This document shows positions 1 to 7,612 of a DNA stretch of 64,000 nt, in pieces. The stretch comes from Frigoriflavimonas asaccharolytica (GTDB lineage Bacteria > Bacteroidota > Bacteroidia > Flavobacteriales > Weeksellaceae). Both the position numbers and the translations under genes were made by a program. Numbering within the stretch: position 1 is the stretch's first letter; each line of letters begins with the position of its first letter. Where the stretch lies: NCBI RefSeq assembly GCF_013294015.1, contig NZ_JABSNO010000009.1, forward strand, positions 53,018 to 117,017, read 5' to 3'. The notes below the pieces were generated by a model. That model worked only from the letters and a program-made list of their open reading frames with translations, was not told the DNA's origin and ran no database searches.

Positions 1-359
1 GAAATATCTGCAATTTTGTCATTTTTCTCTACACTGAATTTTATTCTCGCTTTTGAAGATTTTTTAATTTTAGTTTGATCAATATTTTTATAAACTAATT
101 CTCTGAATTTATTTATTCCGCCAGCAAATGTTGGAGCTTTTTCAAAAGGATCAAAAAAGCAATTCAGTTTATTTTTCTCACAACTATCAGCAAGTTTTTT
201 GCTTTCTGTCTTTAATTTTGTCAAATATATCTCATCATCTTTTGTGTAAATAGATTCAATTTTTTTTATTGTCGAAATTGATAATCCAAAATTTTGCGAT
301 TTACATTGTATTAATATGAAAGTAAAGAGGATCAAGAAAAGTAATTGCTTATTTTTCAT
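1..359 (-). CDS. TonB-like lipoprotein, 3' end outside the window
   Basis: An open frame reads leftwards from an ATG at 359 to the window edge without a stop (119 codons visible). The product starts with a hydrophobic segment ending LIQC, a lipoprotein signal with the lipidated Cys at residue 19. Residues about 80-119 (PTFAGGINKFRELVYKNI, then KFSVEKNDKIADI) resemble the start of the TonB C-terminal fold common in Bacteroidota energy-transducer-like proteins. The TonB-like call is a family resemblance read by eye. It lacks the usual N-terminal inner-membrane anchor of a classical TonB, so it may be a TonB-box-like periplasmic lipoprotein of unknown partner. Divergent from the SDR gene at 484. 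Confidence 0.6.
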   Translation of the reverse strand, partial: MKNKQLLFLILFTFILIQCKSQNFGLSISTIKKIESIYTKDDEIYLTKLKTESKKLADSCEKNKLNCFFDPFEKAPTFAGGINKFRELVYKNIDQTKIKKSSKARIKFSVEKNDKIADI

Positions 360-483
360 TTTTTTAATCAATTTATAGCAAATATACAAATTAGTGGGCA
401 TCACATTATTTTTACCAAATAATAATTTTCATTGCTAAATAATTAGTGTTAAATTTAAGACTTATTAAAATTAAAATAAAATT

Positions 484-1365
484 ATGAGTTTATACACACA
501 ACCAATGCTTCGTGAAGATGCATTAAAAAATAAAGTAGCCATCGTAACTGGCGGAGGTAGCGGTCTTGGAAAAGCAATGACAAAATATTTTTTAGAATTA
601 GGCGCAAAAGTAGTCATCACTTCTAGAAATTTAGAAAAGTTGCAAAATACGGCAAAGGAACTGGAGGAGCAAACTGGCGGAAAAATACTTAGTGTAGCTT
701 GCGATGTAAGAAATTGGGACGAAGTAGAAGCCATGAAAGATGCGGCCATCAAAGAGTTTGGGCAAATAGATATTTTACTAAATAATGCCGCCGGAAATTT
801 TATTTCACCAACAGAAAGGTTGACGCATTCTGCGTTTGATTCTATTTTAGACATCGTTTTGAAAGGCACAAAAAACTGCACACTTTCTATCGGGAAATAT
901 TGGATTGATAATAAAATTCCTGGAACGGTACTTAATATTGTAACTACTTATGCTTGGACAGGTTCTGCTTATGTAGTTCCTTCTGCTTGCGCAAAAGCTG
1001 GGGTTTTGGCGATGACACGCAGTTTGGCGGTAGAATGGGCGAAATATAATATCAGATTCAATGCAATTGCACCTGGTCCATTTCCTACAAAAGGAGCTTG
1101 GGAAAGACTTTTACCAGGAGATTTAGCAGAAAAATTTGACATGAGAAAAAAAGTTCCGTTGAGAAGAGTAGGAGAACATCAAGAATTGGCAAATCTTGCA
1201 GCCTATTTGGTTTCAGATTTTTCTGCTTACGTGAATGGAGAAGTAGTAACTATTGATGGTGGAGAATGGCTTCAAGGAGCAGGAGAATTTAATATGCTGG
1301 AAGCAATTCCGCAAGAAATGTGGGATCAAATGGAAGCGATGATACGTGCGAAAAAGAATTCGTAG
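484..1365 (+). CDS. 2,4-dienoyl-CoA reductase-like SDR oxidoreductase
   Basis: Short-chain dehydrogenase (293 aa) expected to reduce 2,4-dienoyl-CoA with NADPH during beta-oxidation of polyunsaturated acyl-CoAs. The Rossmann motif TGGGSGLG is at residues 22-29 and NNAAGN at 100-105. The classical YxxxK pair is absent. Instead Tyr156 and Lys171 lie 15 residues apart in the context TTYAWTG...PSACAKAG, which is the arrangement of the mitochondrial DECR1 family (Tyr199/Lys214), and the C-terminal GEFN segment also fits DECR. It stands alone, followed by a hairpin terminator at 1391-1426. The assignment to the DECR subfamily is strong; the precise acyl substrate is inferred. Confidence 0.85.
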   Translation: MSLYTQPMLREDALKNKVAIVTGGGSGLGKAMTKYFLELGAKVVITSRNLEKLQNTAKELEEQTGGKILSVACDVRNWDEVEAMKDAAIKEFGQIDILLNNAAGNFISPTERLTHSAFDSILDIVLKGTKNCTLSIGKYWIDNKIPGTVLNIVTTYAWTGSAYVVPSACAKAGVLAMTRSLAVEWAKYNIRFNAIAPGPFPTKGAWERLLPGDLAEKFDMRKKVPLRRVGEHQELANLAAYLVSDFSAYVNGEVVTIDGGEWLQGAGEFNMLEAIPQEMWDQMEAMIRAKKNS

Positions 1366-1390
1366 AATTTTATGCCGACTAATTATACTT

Positions 1391-1426
1391 ACCCTTTCAG
1401 CCTTCCAAAGCATGAAAGGGTTTTTT
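1391..1426 (+). terminator. Rho-independent terminator after the dienoyl-CoA reductase gene
   Basis: Arms ACCCTTTCA (1391-1399) and TGAAAGGGT (1413-1421) pair perfectly over a 13-base loop and run into six T residues. It closes the single-gene unit at 484-1365. Confidence 0.8.
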
Positions 1427-1525
1427 ATTGGTTAAAATAATGTTAATATTTAATATAAAAATTTTTTTCACAAATAATATATTCAATTTTGCGTTTCAAT
1501 GCAAAATATTTAAAATTTATCAAAA

Positions 1526-1966
1526 ATGAAAACACTATTTTCAATCTTTGCTTTCCTATTTTTTTTAGGATTTACAAATGCACAAACTCGTTTTGAATTA
1601 GCAAAAAAAACAGCATTGGAAAAGAATGAATTAATTTTGCTCAATTTTTCTGGTTCAGATTGGTGTATTCCCTGTATAAAATTGCATAAAAATATTATTG
1701 AATCTGATGATTTCAAAAAATTGACAAACGATGGTGTAATTGTATATCTCAATGCAGATTTTCCAAGAAATAAAAAAAATCAAATTGCTGCAAATCTTAA
1801 AAAGGAAAATACTGCTCTTGCAGATCAATACAATGCTAAAGGTTTGTTTCCTCTGACACTTTTATTGAATGCTGATGGAAAAATCTTGAAAACTTGGGAA
1901 GGTTTACCAACCGAAGATGCGAAATCTTTTACACAAGAAATTTTAGCTTTTTACCATAAAAAGTAA
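1526..1966 (+). CDS. Periplasmic thioredoxin-like protein
   Basis: A 146-aa protein with a signal peptide (residues 1-19, ending TNAQ) and a thioredoxin fold of the thioredoxin_7/DUF255 type. The active site is SDWCIPCIK with Cys47 and Cys50, so it can act in thiol-disulfide exchange outside the cytoplasm. It is the first gene of a tight plus-strand run: the ApbE gene begins 6 bases after its stop, followed by the DUF4266 and DUF3570 genes. The same gene company is, from general knowledge, recurrent in Bacteroidota and Proteobacteria, suggesting it reduces or assembles the exported partners, but its substrate is unknown. Confidence 0.8.
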   Translation: MKTLFSIFAFLFFLGFTNAQTRFELAKKTALEKNELILLNFSGSDWCIPCIKLHKNIIESDDFKKLTNDGVIVYLNADFPRNKKNQIAANLKKENTALADQYNAKGLFPLTLLLNADGKILKTWEGLPTEDAKSFTQEILAFYHKK

Positions 1967-1972
1967 ATAAAA

Positions 1973-2899
1973 GTGCAGAAAGTATTCCGAAAATCTCAAA
2001 AATTAATGGGAAATATTTTTGAAATCACTGTCGTAAATGATGATGAAAATATGGCTTTTGAACATATAGAAACCGCTATTTCGGAAATTCAAAGAATAGA
2101 AATTTTGCTTACTACTTTTAATGAAATTAGCCAAACAAATCTCATCAACAAAAATGCTGGAATTGATTATGTAGAAGTAGATGCAGCAGTTTTTCAATTG
2201 ATAGAACGAAGTTTAAAAATCAGCCAAATTACAGATGGTTTTTTCGATATTTCTTATGGCGGAATAGATAAAACGTTTTGGAATTTTGATAGAGAAATGC
2301 AGCAACTTCCAAATCCAGAATTGATAAAAAATCAACTAAAATTAGTGAATTATAAAAATATACTTTTAAACCATGAAAACAATTCAGTTTTATTGAAAGA
2401 AAAAGGAATGAGAATTGGTTTCGGAGGTATTGGTAAAGGATATGCAGCAGAAATGGCAAAAAATATTTTACAAAGAAGAGGTGTTGTTTCTGGTATTGTA
2501 AATGCTTCCGGAGATCTTACAACTTGGGGAACTCAAGCAGATGGAAAACCTTGGACTATAGGAATTGCAGATCCAGAAAATGCAACTTTGCCATTTTCAT
2601 ACCTTAATATTACCGATACTTCTATCGCAACTTCTGGTAATTACGAGAAATTTGTAATCATCGATGGCAAAAAATATTCTCATACCATCAATCCAAAAAC
2701 TGGAATTCCAATTTCCGGAATCAAAAGTGTTACGATTATTTGTCCAAACGCAGAAATTGCAGATGCAATGGCAACACCTGTCGGGATTATGGAAACAAAA
2801 GACGCACTAAATCTCATAAATCAAATTCATCAAGTAGAATGCATCATCATTGATGACAAAAATAAAATTCATTCATCTAAAAATATTAATTTCAAATGA
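1973..2899 (+). CDS. apbE: FAD:protein FMN transferase (ApbE family)
   Basis: A 308-aa ApbE-family enzyme, which in characterised members moves FMN from FAD onto a Thr/Ser of exported target proteins. Family signatures visible are KLMGNIFEITV near the N terminus, FGGIGKGYA, VNASGDLTTWG, the TSGNYEKF...YSHTINPKTG block and ADAMATPVG near the C terminus. The start is a GTG at 1973; the only nearby alternative, the ATG inside LMGNIF, would remove conserved residues. No signal peptide or lipobox is visible from this start, unlike many ApbE proteins. It overlaps the DUF4266 gene by 4 bases. No clear flavinylation motif was found in the neighbours, so its target is open. Confidence 0.88.
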   Translation: MQKVFRKSQKLMGNIFEITVVNDDENMAFEHIETAISEIQRIEILLTTFNEISQTNLINKNAGIDYVEVDAAVFQLIERSLKISQITDGFFDISYGGIDKTFWNFDREMQQLPNPELIKNQLKLVNYKNILLNHENNSVLLKEKGMRIGFGGIGKGYAAEMAKNILQRRGVVSGIVNASGDLTTWGTQADGKPWTIGIADPENATLPFSYLNITDTSIATSGNYEKFVIIDGKKYSHTINPKTGIPISGIKSVTIICPNAEIADAMATPVGIMETKDALNLINQIHQVECIIIDDKNKIHSSKNINFK

Positions 2900-3117
2900 A
2901 AAAAATTGGGCTGAAATTAGCAATCGGATTTTTCTTTTTTTCTTTAATTCACTCTTGCACGGTTGTGAAAGAATATGAAAAAAATAAACTAAATGATGCC
3001 GAAATGGCACTTGGAAATAGGACAATAGAAAAAACAGAACTCAACTTTCAATCGTATAGGGAAGGATCTTCTGGTGCAAATGCAGGAAAAGTTGGTGGTG
3101 GTTGCGGTTGTAACTAA
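2896..3117 (+). CDS. DUF4266 small lipoprotein with C-terminal GGGCGCN
   Basis: A 73-aa lipoprotein: hydrophobic leader, lipobox ending at Cys21 (LIHSC), then YEKNKLNDAEM and a Gly-rich tail SGANAGKVGGGCGCN ending in two cysteines one residue apart. This layout is that of the DUF4266 family. The start overlaps the apbE stop (ATGA), so the genes are translationally coupled. The function is not known. The CGC tail could bind a metal or be a redox target of the adjacent thioredoxin; both are inference. The SGANAG stretch is close to, but does not match, the D/S-G-A-T/S-A/G-T/S flavinylation consensus because Asn replaces Thr/Ser. Confidence 0.8.
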   Translation: MKKIGLKLAIGFFFFSLIHSCTVVKEYEKNKLNDAEMALGNRTIEKTELNFQSYREGSSGANAGKVGGGCGCN

Positions 3118-3146
3118 TAGAGTTCTAAATTTTATATTTTTAAATA

Positions 3147-4337
3147 ATGAAAAAAATATTCATCAGTATCATTGCGCTTTTCGGCATCTTTAACGCAAAA
3201 GCACAAGAGAATACCAATTCTGAACCTTCAAAAAAATTAACTTTAGAAGAGGTAAACCTTGTATCAAGTTATTATAAACAAGATGGCAATAATTCTGCAG
3301 TTACAGGTGGAATTGGTTCAGAAAAACTAACAGATATTTCCAATTCTATTGATGTAGTTTTAGTGAAAAACGACAGTAAATTAAGGAAAAATAAATTCAC
3401 TTTTGATCTTGGTATCGATCATTATACTTCCGCATCTTCAGATCAAATAGATTTAAAAGCAAATTCTTCCGCTTCAAGTGCAGACACAAGATTTTATCCT
3501 TCTCTTGGATGGAGCAGAGAAAATGAAACCAAAGGAAGTACAATAATGGCAGGAGTTTCTTATTCCGGAGAGTTTGATTATCAATCTATTGGAGCAAATA
3601 TTGGTTTTTCTCAAAAAACGCCAAACAAAATGGGAGAGTTTACTGCAAAATTTCAAACTTTTCAAGATCAAGTTACTTTAATTGCACCAATCGAATTAAG
3701 GACAGGAAACTCAAATGGTGGGGAACATGATAATTACGGAACGAGTGGTAGAAGTACATACGCAGTTTCTTTATCGTATTCGCAAATTATCAATCATAAT
3801 TTTCAGGTTGAATTGATGACGGATGCAGTGCAACAAACTGGGTATTTAAGTTTGCCATTTCATCGTGTTTATTTTAATGATAATACGGTTCATCAAGAAA
3901 ATTTACCCAATAAAAGATTTAAACTACCGATAGGCATTCGAGCCAATTATTTTTTGGGCGATCAATTTATTTTTAAAACATATTACAGATATTACACCGA
4001 TAATTGGGGTTTGAAATCTCAAACATTTAATATAGAAGCACCTGTGAAAATTTCGCCATTTGTTTCTGTAAGCCCTTTTTACAGGTATTATACGCAAACA
4101 GGAACCAAATATTTTTCGCCATATCAAGAGCATACCGCATTTGATGATTTTTATACCAGCAACTACGATTTATCTACATTTAATAGTAATTTTTATGGAG
4201 CAGGAATCCGTTTTAATCCAAAAAACGGCTTGTTTGGAGTATCAAGATTGAATATGCTTGAAATAAGATATGGACATTACACCAAATCTATCGGCATGAA
4301 ATCGAATATTATTTCTTTAAATTTAAGGTTTAAGTAA
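3147..4337 (+). CDS. DUF3570 outer-membrane beta-barrel protein
   Basis: A 396-aa exported protein with a signal peptide (cleavage after AKAQ, residue about 19) and many alternating hydrophobic/aromatic strands ending in a C-terminal Phe-Lys (LNLRFK), consistent with an outer-membrane barrel. The segment SYYKQDGNNSAVTGGIGSEKLTD and the later DHYTSASSDQID and FDYQSIG stretches are typical of Bacteroidota DUF3570 proteins. Last gene of the thioredoxin-ApbE-DUF4266-DUF3570 run. Function unknown; the company of a flavin transferase and a Cys-tailed lipoprotein suggests an envelope redox or metal system. About 90 bases separate it from the next gene. Confidence 0.82.
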   Translation: MKKIFISIIALFGIFNAKAQENTNSEPSKKLTLEEVNLVSSYYKQDGNNSAVTGGIGSEKLTDISNSIDVVLVKNDSKLRKNKFTFDLGIDHYTSASSDQIDLKANSSASSADTRFYPSLGWSRENETKGSTIMAGVSYSGEFDYQSIGANIGFSQKTPNKMGEFTAKFQTFQDQVTLIAPIELRTGNSNGGEHDNYGTSGRSTYAVSLSYSQIINHNFQVELMTDAVQQTGYLSLPFHRVYFNDNTVHQENLPNKRFKLPIGIRANYFLGDQFIFKTYYRYYTDNWGLKSQTFNIEAPVKISPFVSVSPFYRYYTQTGTKYFSPYQEHTAFDDFYTSNYDLSTFNSNFYGAGIRFNPKNGLFGVSRLNMLEIRYGHYTKSIGMKSNIISLNLRFK

Positions 4338-4431
4338 AATTTGTTTTTAAGTAGGGAAACATATAAAAAATAATTTTAACTTGTAACAAATATAGTAGTA
4401 CTTCATACTTATCCCTAAATAAATCTATCCA

Positions 4432-6654
4432 ATGAAATTAAATTTTTCAAAACCATTTTTGGCTATTGCAATCGCTTTTTCTAGCGTTGCTTTTGCACAA
4501 GAAACTGCTTCTAAATATGATTATACAGAAGCGTTTAGTAATAATTTTTACCAAAATAATGCTACAGAAACAAGATCTGCAAGCGGACAACCTGGTCATA
4601 ATTATTGGCAAAATAGGGCAGACTACAAATTGGTAGCTAGTCTAAACGATGCTAAAAAGGAAATTACCGCATCAGCAGAAATTACTTATAAAAATAACAG
4701 TTTTGATGATTTAGGATTTCTTTGGTTGCAAATGGATCAGAACTTATTTAAAAAAGATTCTCGCGGAAACGCCGTAATCCCAACTGGTGGAAGTAGAAAT
4801 GGAGCTAAAGGTCAAGAATTTGATGGTGGTTACACAATTTCCAGCATAGAAATTTTATCCCAAAATGGGAAAGCTACAAAAGTAAGTCCAAAATATACTG
4901 TTGTAGATACCAGAATGCAAGTAGATTTGCCGCAAGATTTAAAATCTAAAGGTGGCGAAATTGTATTAAAAATAAATTATTCTTTCGTTTCGCCAGATTA
5001 CGGATCTGATAGAATGGGAGTTGAACCTACTAAAAATGGTAAAATTTTCACCATAGCACAATGGTTTCCAAGAATGTGTGTGTATGATGATGTGATGGGT
5101 TGGAATACACTTCCTTACCTTGGTGCAGGAGAATTTTATCTAGAATATGGAAATGTAACTGCGGAAATCACCGTTCCTTCCAATCAATATGTAGTTGCTT
5201 CGGGAGAATTATTAAATCCAAAAGACGTCTACAGTTCTTCAGAAATCAGCAAGTGGGATGCAGCAAAAAATAGCGATAAAACAGTGATAATCCGTTCTGC
5301 AGAAGATGCAAATGCTACAAAATCTGCAAGTGGTACAAAAACTTGGAAATTTAAAATAGAAAATACACGTGATTTTGCATGGGCTTCTTCCGCAGCTTTT
5401 ATGTTGGATGCAGCAAGAATTAATTTACCTGATGGTAAGAAATCTTTAGCTATTTCTGCGTATCCAGTTGAAAGTATGGGAGATGCAGCATGGGGAAGAT
5501 CTACAGAATATACGAAGTATTCCATAGAAAATATGTCTAAAAGATGGTATCCGTACACCTATCCTAATGCTACAAACGTTGCAGGAAATGAAGGTGGAAT
5601 GGAATATCCAGGTATCGTTTTTTGTAATTTAAATTCTAAAGGTGCAGAGCTTTGGGGAGTTACAGATCATGAATTTGGTCACAATTGGTTTCCAATGATT
5701 GTGGGCTCCAACGAAAGAAAATATGCTTGGATGGATGAAGGTTTCAATACTTTTATCAATAGTGTTTCTGGCGAAGATTTTAATAAAGGAGAATATGCAG
5801 ACCGTCAAACTTTAGGTCCATCTGCACCAATGTTGATGAGCGATAGATTAGAACCTGTGAGTACAGCTCCAGATAATTTAAAAGAAGCGAATTTAGGTAT
5901 TCTAGCATACTACAAACCAGCAGCTGGTCTGCAAATGTTGAGAGAAACAGTGCTTGGAAAAGATAGATTTGATAAAGCCTTCAAAACATACATCAGCAGA
6001 TGGGCATTCAAACATCCACAACCAGAAGATTTTTATCGCACGATGGAAAATGTAGCTGGTGAAGAATTATCTTGGTTTTGGAATGGATGGTTTATTAAAA
6101 ACTGGAAGGTAGATCAAGCGGTAGATGCTGTGAAATACGTGAACGGAGATTACAAAAAAGGTGCAGTCATTTCCATTTCGAATATGGAGCAAATGCCAAT
6201 GCCAGTAGATGTTCAAATAAAATATGCAGATGGAACTATGGACAATAAAACACTGCCTGTAGAAATTTGGAAGAGAAATAAATCTTGGAATTTTGAGATC
6301 AATTCTACCAAAGAAATTGCATCTGTAATATTAGATCCAAACGGAAACTTACCAGACGTAAATAGAAAAAATAACAAATGGACGTCTGATAAATTAGTAA
6401 AAATTGATCCGATAAAGATTTCAGATTATACTGGGAAATTTAGCAGCGCAGCATTGCCAATTAAAATTGAAATGAAGGAAGATGGTGGAAAATTGATGGC
6501 GCAAGCTACTGGACAATCCGCTTTTCCACTAGAATATCTAGGTGCAAACAAATTTAGTTTTGAGCAGGCAGGAATAGAAATTCAATTCAATGCAGACAAA
6601 AAAGGTTTCAGCATTTTGCAAAGTGGTACAGATTTTAAATTTACAAAAGACTAA
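4432..6654 (+). CDS. M1-family zinc aminopeptidase, exported
   Basis: A 740-aa metallopeptidase with a signal peptide (residues 1-23, ending AFAQ). The zinc site is HEFGH at residues 413-417 with the third ligand Glu436 in WMDEGF, giving HExxH-x18-E as in the M1 clan. A GGMEY motif at 388-392 corresponds to the GxMEN exopeptidase motif, in the variant form usual in Bacteroidota. The C-terminal ~250 residues form additional beta-rich sequence. It would trim peptides in the periplasm or outside. A hairpin terminator follows at 6677-6706. Peptidase class is certain; substrate preference cannot be read. Confidence 0.92.
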   Translation: MKLNFSKPFLAIAIAFSSVAFAQETASKYDYTEAFSNNFYQNNATETRSASGQPGHNYWQNRADYKLVASLNDAKKEITASAEITYKNNSFDDLGFLWLQMDQNLFKKDSRGNAVIPTGGSRNGAKGQEFDGGYTISSIEILSQNGKATKVSPKYTVVDTRMQVDLPQDLKSKGGEIVLKINYSFVSPDYGSDRMGVEPTKNGKIFTIAQWFPRMCVYDDVMGWNTLPYLGAGEFYLEYGNVTAEITVPSNQYVVASGELLNPKDVYSSSEISKWDAAKNSDKTVIIRSAEDANATKSASGTKTWKFKIENTRDFAWASSAAFMLDAARINLPDGKKSLAISAYPVESMGDAAWGRSTEYTKYSIENMSKRWYPYTYPNATNVAGNEGGMEYPGIVFCNLNSKGAELWGVTDHEFGHNWFPMIVGSNERKYAWMDEGFNTFINSVSGEDFNKGEYADRQTLGPSAPMLMSDRLEPVSTAPDNLKEANLGILAYYKPAAGLQMLRETVLGKDRFDKAFKTYISRWAFKHPQPEDFYRTMENVAGEELSWFWNGWFIKNWKVDQAVDAVKYVNGDYKKGAVISISNMEQMPMPVDVQIKYADGTMDNKTLPVEIWKRNKSWNFEINSTKEIASVILDPNGNLPDVNRKNNKWTSDKLVKIDPIKISDYTGKFSSAALPIKIEMKEDGGKLMAQATGQSAFPLEYLGANKFSFEQAGIEIQFNADKKGFSILQSGTDFKFTKD

Positions 6655-6676
6655 ATTTTAATTTTTAAATATTACA

Positions 6677-6706
6677 AAACTTCTTCAGAAATGGAGAAGT
6701 TTTTTT
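6677..6706 (+). terminator. Rho-independent terminator after the M1 peptidase gene
   Basis: Arms AAACTTCT (6677-6684) and AGAAGTTT (6695-6702) with a T tract reaching 6706. A copy of the dispersed hairpin repeat starts directly behind the T tract. Confidence 0.75.
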
Positions 6707-6708
6707 AT

Positions 6709-6839
6709 GGCAGCTTAATCCGCCTTTCGGTCCCAAAACGAAGAACGAGTTACAATAATTCAAATAAAAAAATGAAAATAGAATCAATCTTTTTATTTAG
6801 TGCAAAAAATAAAAAGGATTTCCACTCAAGACGGGCTGC
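6709..6839 (+). repeat. Dispersed hairpin repeat, copy 1 (expanded loop)
   Basis: Outer arms GCAGC (from 6710) and GCTGC (to 6839) pair exactly. Inside them are the conserved left block TTAATCCGCCTTTCGG and right block AAAAAGGATTTCCACTC. This copy has a longer centre than the others. It lies between the terminator of the M1 peptidase gene and the convergent YdeI gene. Other copies are at 22008, 22324, 49605 and 62650. Confidence 0.75.
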
Positions 6840-6885
6840 GAAAGAGACCAAGATAGAAATTGAAACGATTATAAAGAAGTTTATC

Positions 6886-7464
6886 TCAATCATTCAAACC
6901 TTTGCCAGCTAATATTTTAGGAATATACTTTTCAATTCTATCAACTCTGGTTTTAGATTGTTTCGCAGTAGAAAAATACAATAGATAAGCGCGCTGTCTT
7001 CCAGGTGTTAGTTTTTCAAAAGCCATTTTTAAAGTTTCATCTAGATGGAAATAATCCGTCAATTCTTCTGGAATTTCAAACTCTTTAGTCTTTTTTAAAA
7101 CTACCTTCTCGCCAGATTTTTCTACGTTAATGGCTTCTTGGAAGTATTCGCCAAAAGTTTTTTCAAAATTTTTTATTTCTTCTAAATTTTTAAATCTCAT
7201 TTGCTTTGCCGATTGCACATTTTCACTTTGCTGAATTAATATCTTTTCAGAATCCTTCATCAAAGCACCTTTAAAAAATAAAATAGCACAATATTCTTTA
7301 AAATGATGAATTAAAAAAACGTTTTTCCCTTTTAAAGTATAGCAAGGGCAACCCCATTTCAACTCTTCTTCTAAACCAGATTTTAAGGCGATTTTTCGCA
7401 ATTCTATTATTTCTGCTTGAAATTTAGAATCCTTTTCGAAGTAGAAATTAGCTTTTGCATTCAT
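6886..7464 (-). CDS. YdeI/OmpD-associated family protein
   Basis: A 192-aa cytoplasmic protein without signal or membrane segments. The N-terminal ~110 residues (SGLEEELKWGCPCYTLKGKNV, then HHFKEYCAILFFKGALM) match the DUF1801 fold, and the C-terminal part (IPEELTDYFHLDETLKMAFEKLTPGRQRAY, IPKILAGKGLND) matches the OmdA/YdeI domain. The biochemical role of the family is not established. It is convergent with the M1 peptidase gene and tandem with clpB, which starts farther right; no shared promoter is evident. Call by family pattern, high confidence in family, none in function. Confidence 0.85.
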   Translation of the reverse strand: MNAKANFYFEKDSKFQAEIIELRKIALKSGLEEELKWGCPCYTLKGKNVFLIHHFKEYCAILFFKGALMKDSEKILIQQSENVQSAKQMRFKNLEEIKNFEKTFGEYFQEAINVEKSGEKVVLKKTKEFEIPEELTDYFHLDETLKMAFEKLTPGRQRAYLLYFSTAKQSKTRVDRIEKYIPKILAGKGLND

Positions 7465-7527
7465 TGGTTTGAAATTTTAAACTAAATTAATGAAATATTA
7501 TAAATTAAATCTGTACAGATCTGCGAG

Positions 7528-7571
7528 CAAAAAATCAAAAAAAATCCGCCTCGAAAATTCTCGAGACGGAT
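7528..7571 (-). terminator. Rho-independent terminator of clpB
   Basis: On the minus strand ATCCGTCTCGA and TCGAGGCGGAT (7561-7571 and 7544-7554) pair with one mismatch and run into a long T-rich tract (plus-strand A residues 7528-7543). It lies about 40 bases beyond the clpB stop. Confidence 0.88.
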
Positions 7572-7612
7572 CACAACAAAAAACTTAGTATGAAAAAAAA
7601 CTATGTTAAATT

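Noticed and set aside
6691..6912. 73-residue open frame on the plus strand
   Set aside because: It starts inside a terminator hairpin, runs through hairpin repeat copy 1 and overlaps the YdeI gene end; no RBS or family pattern.
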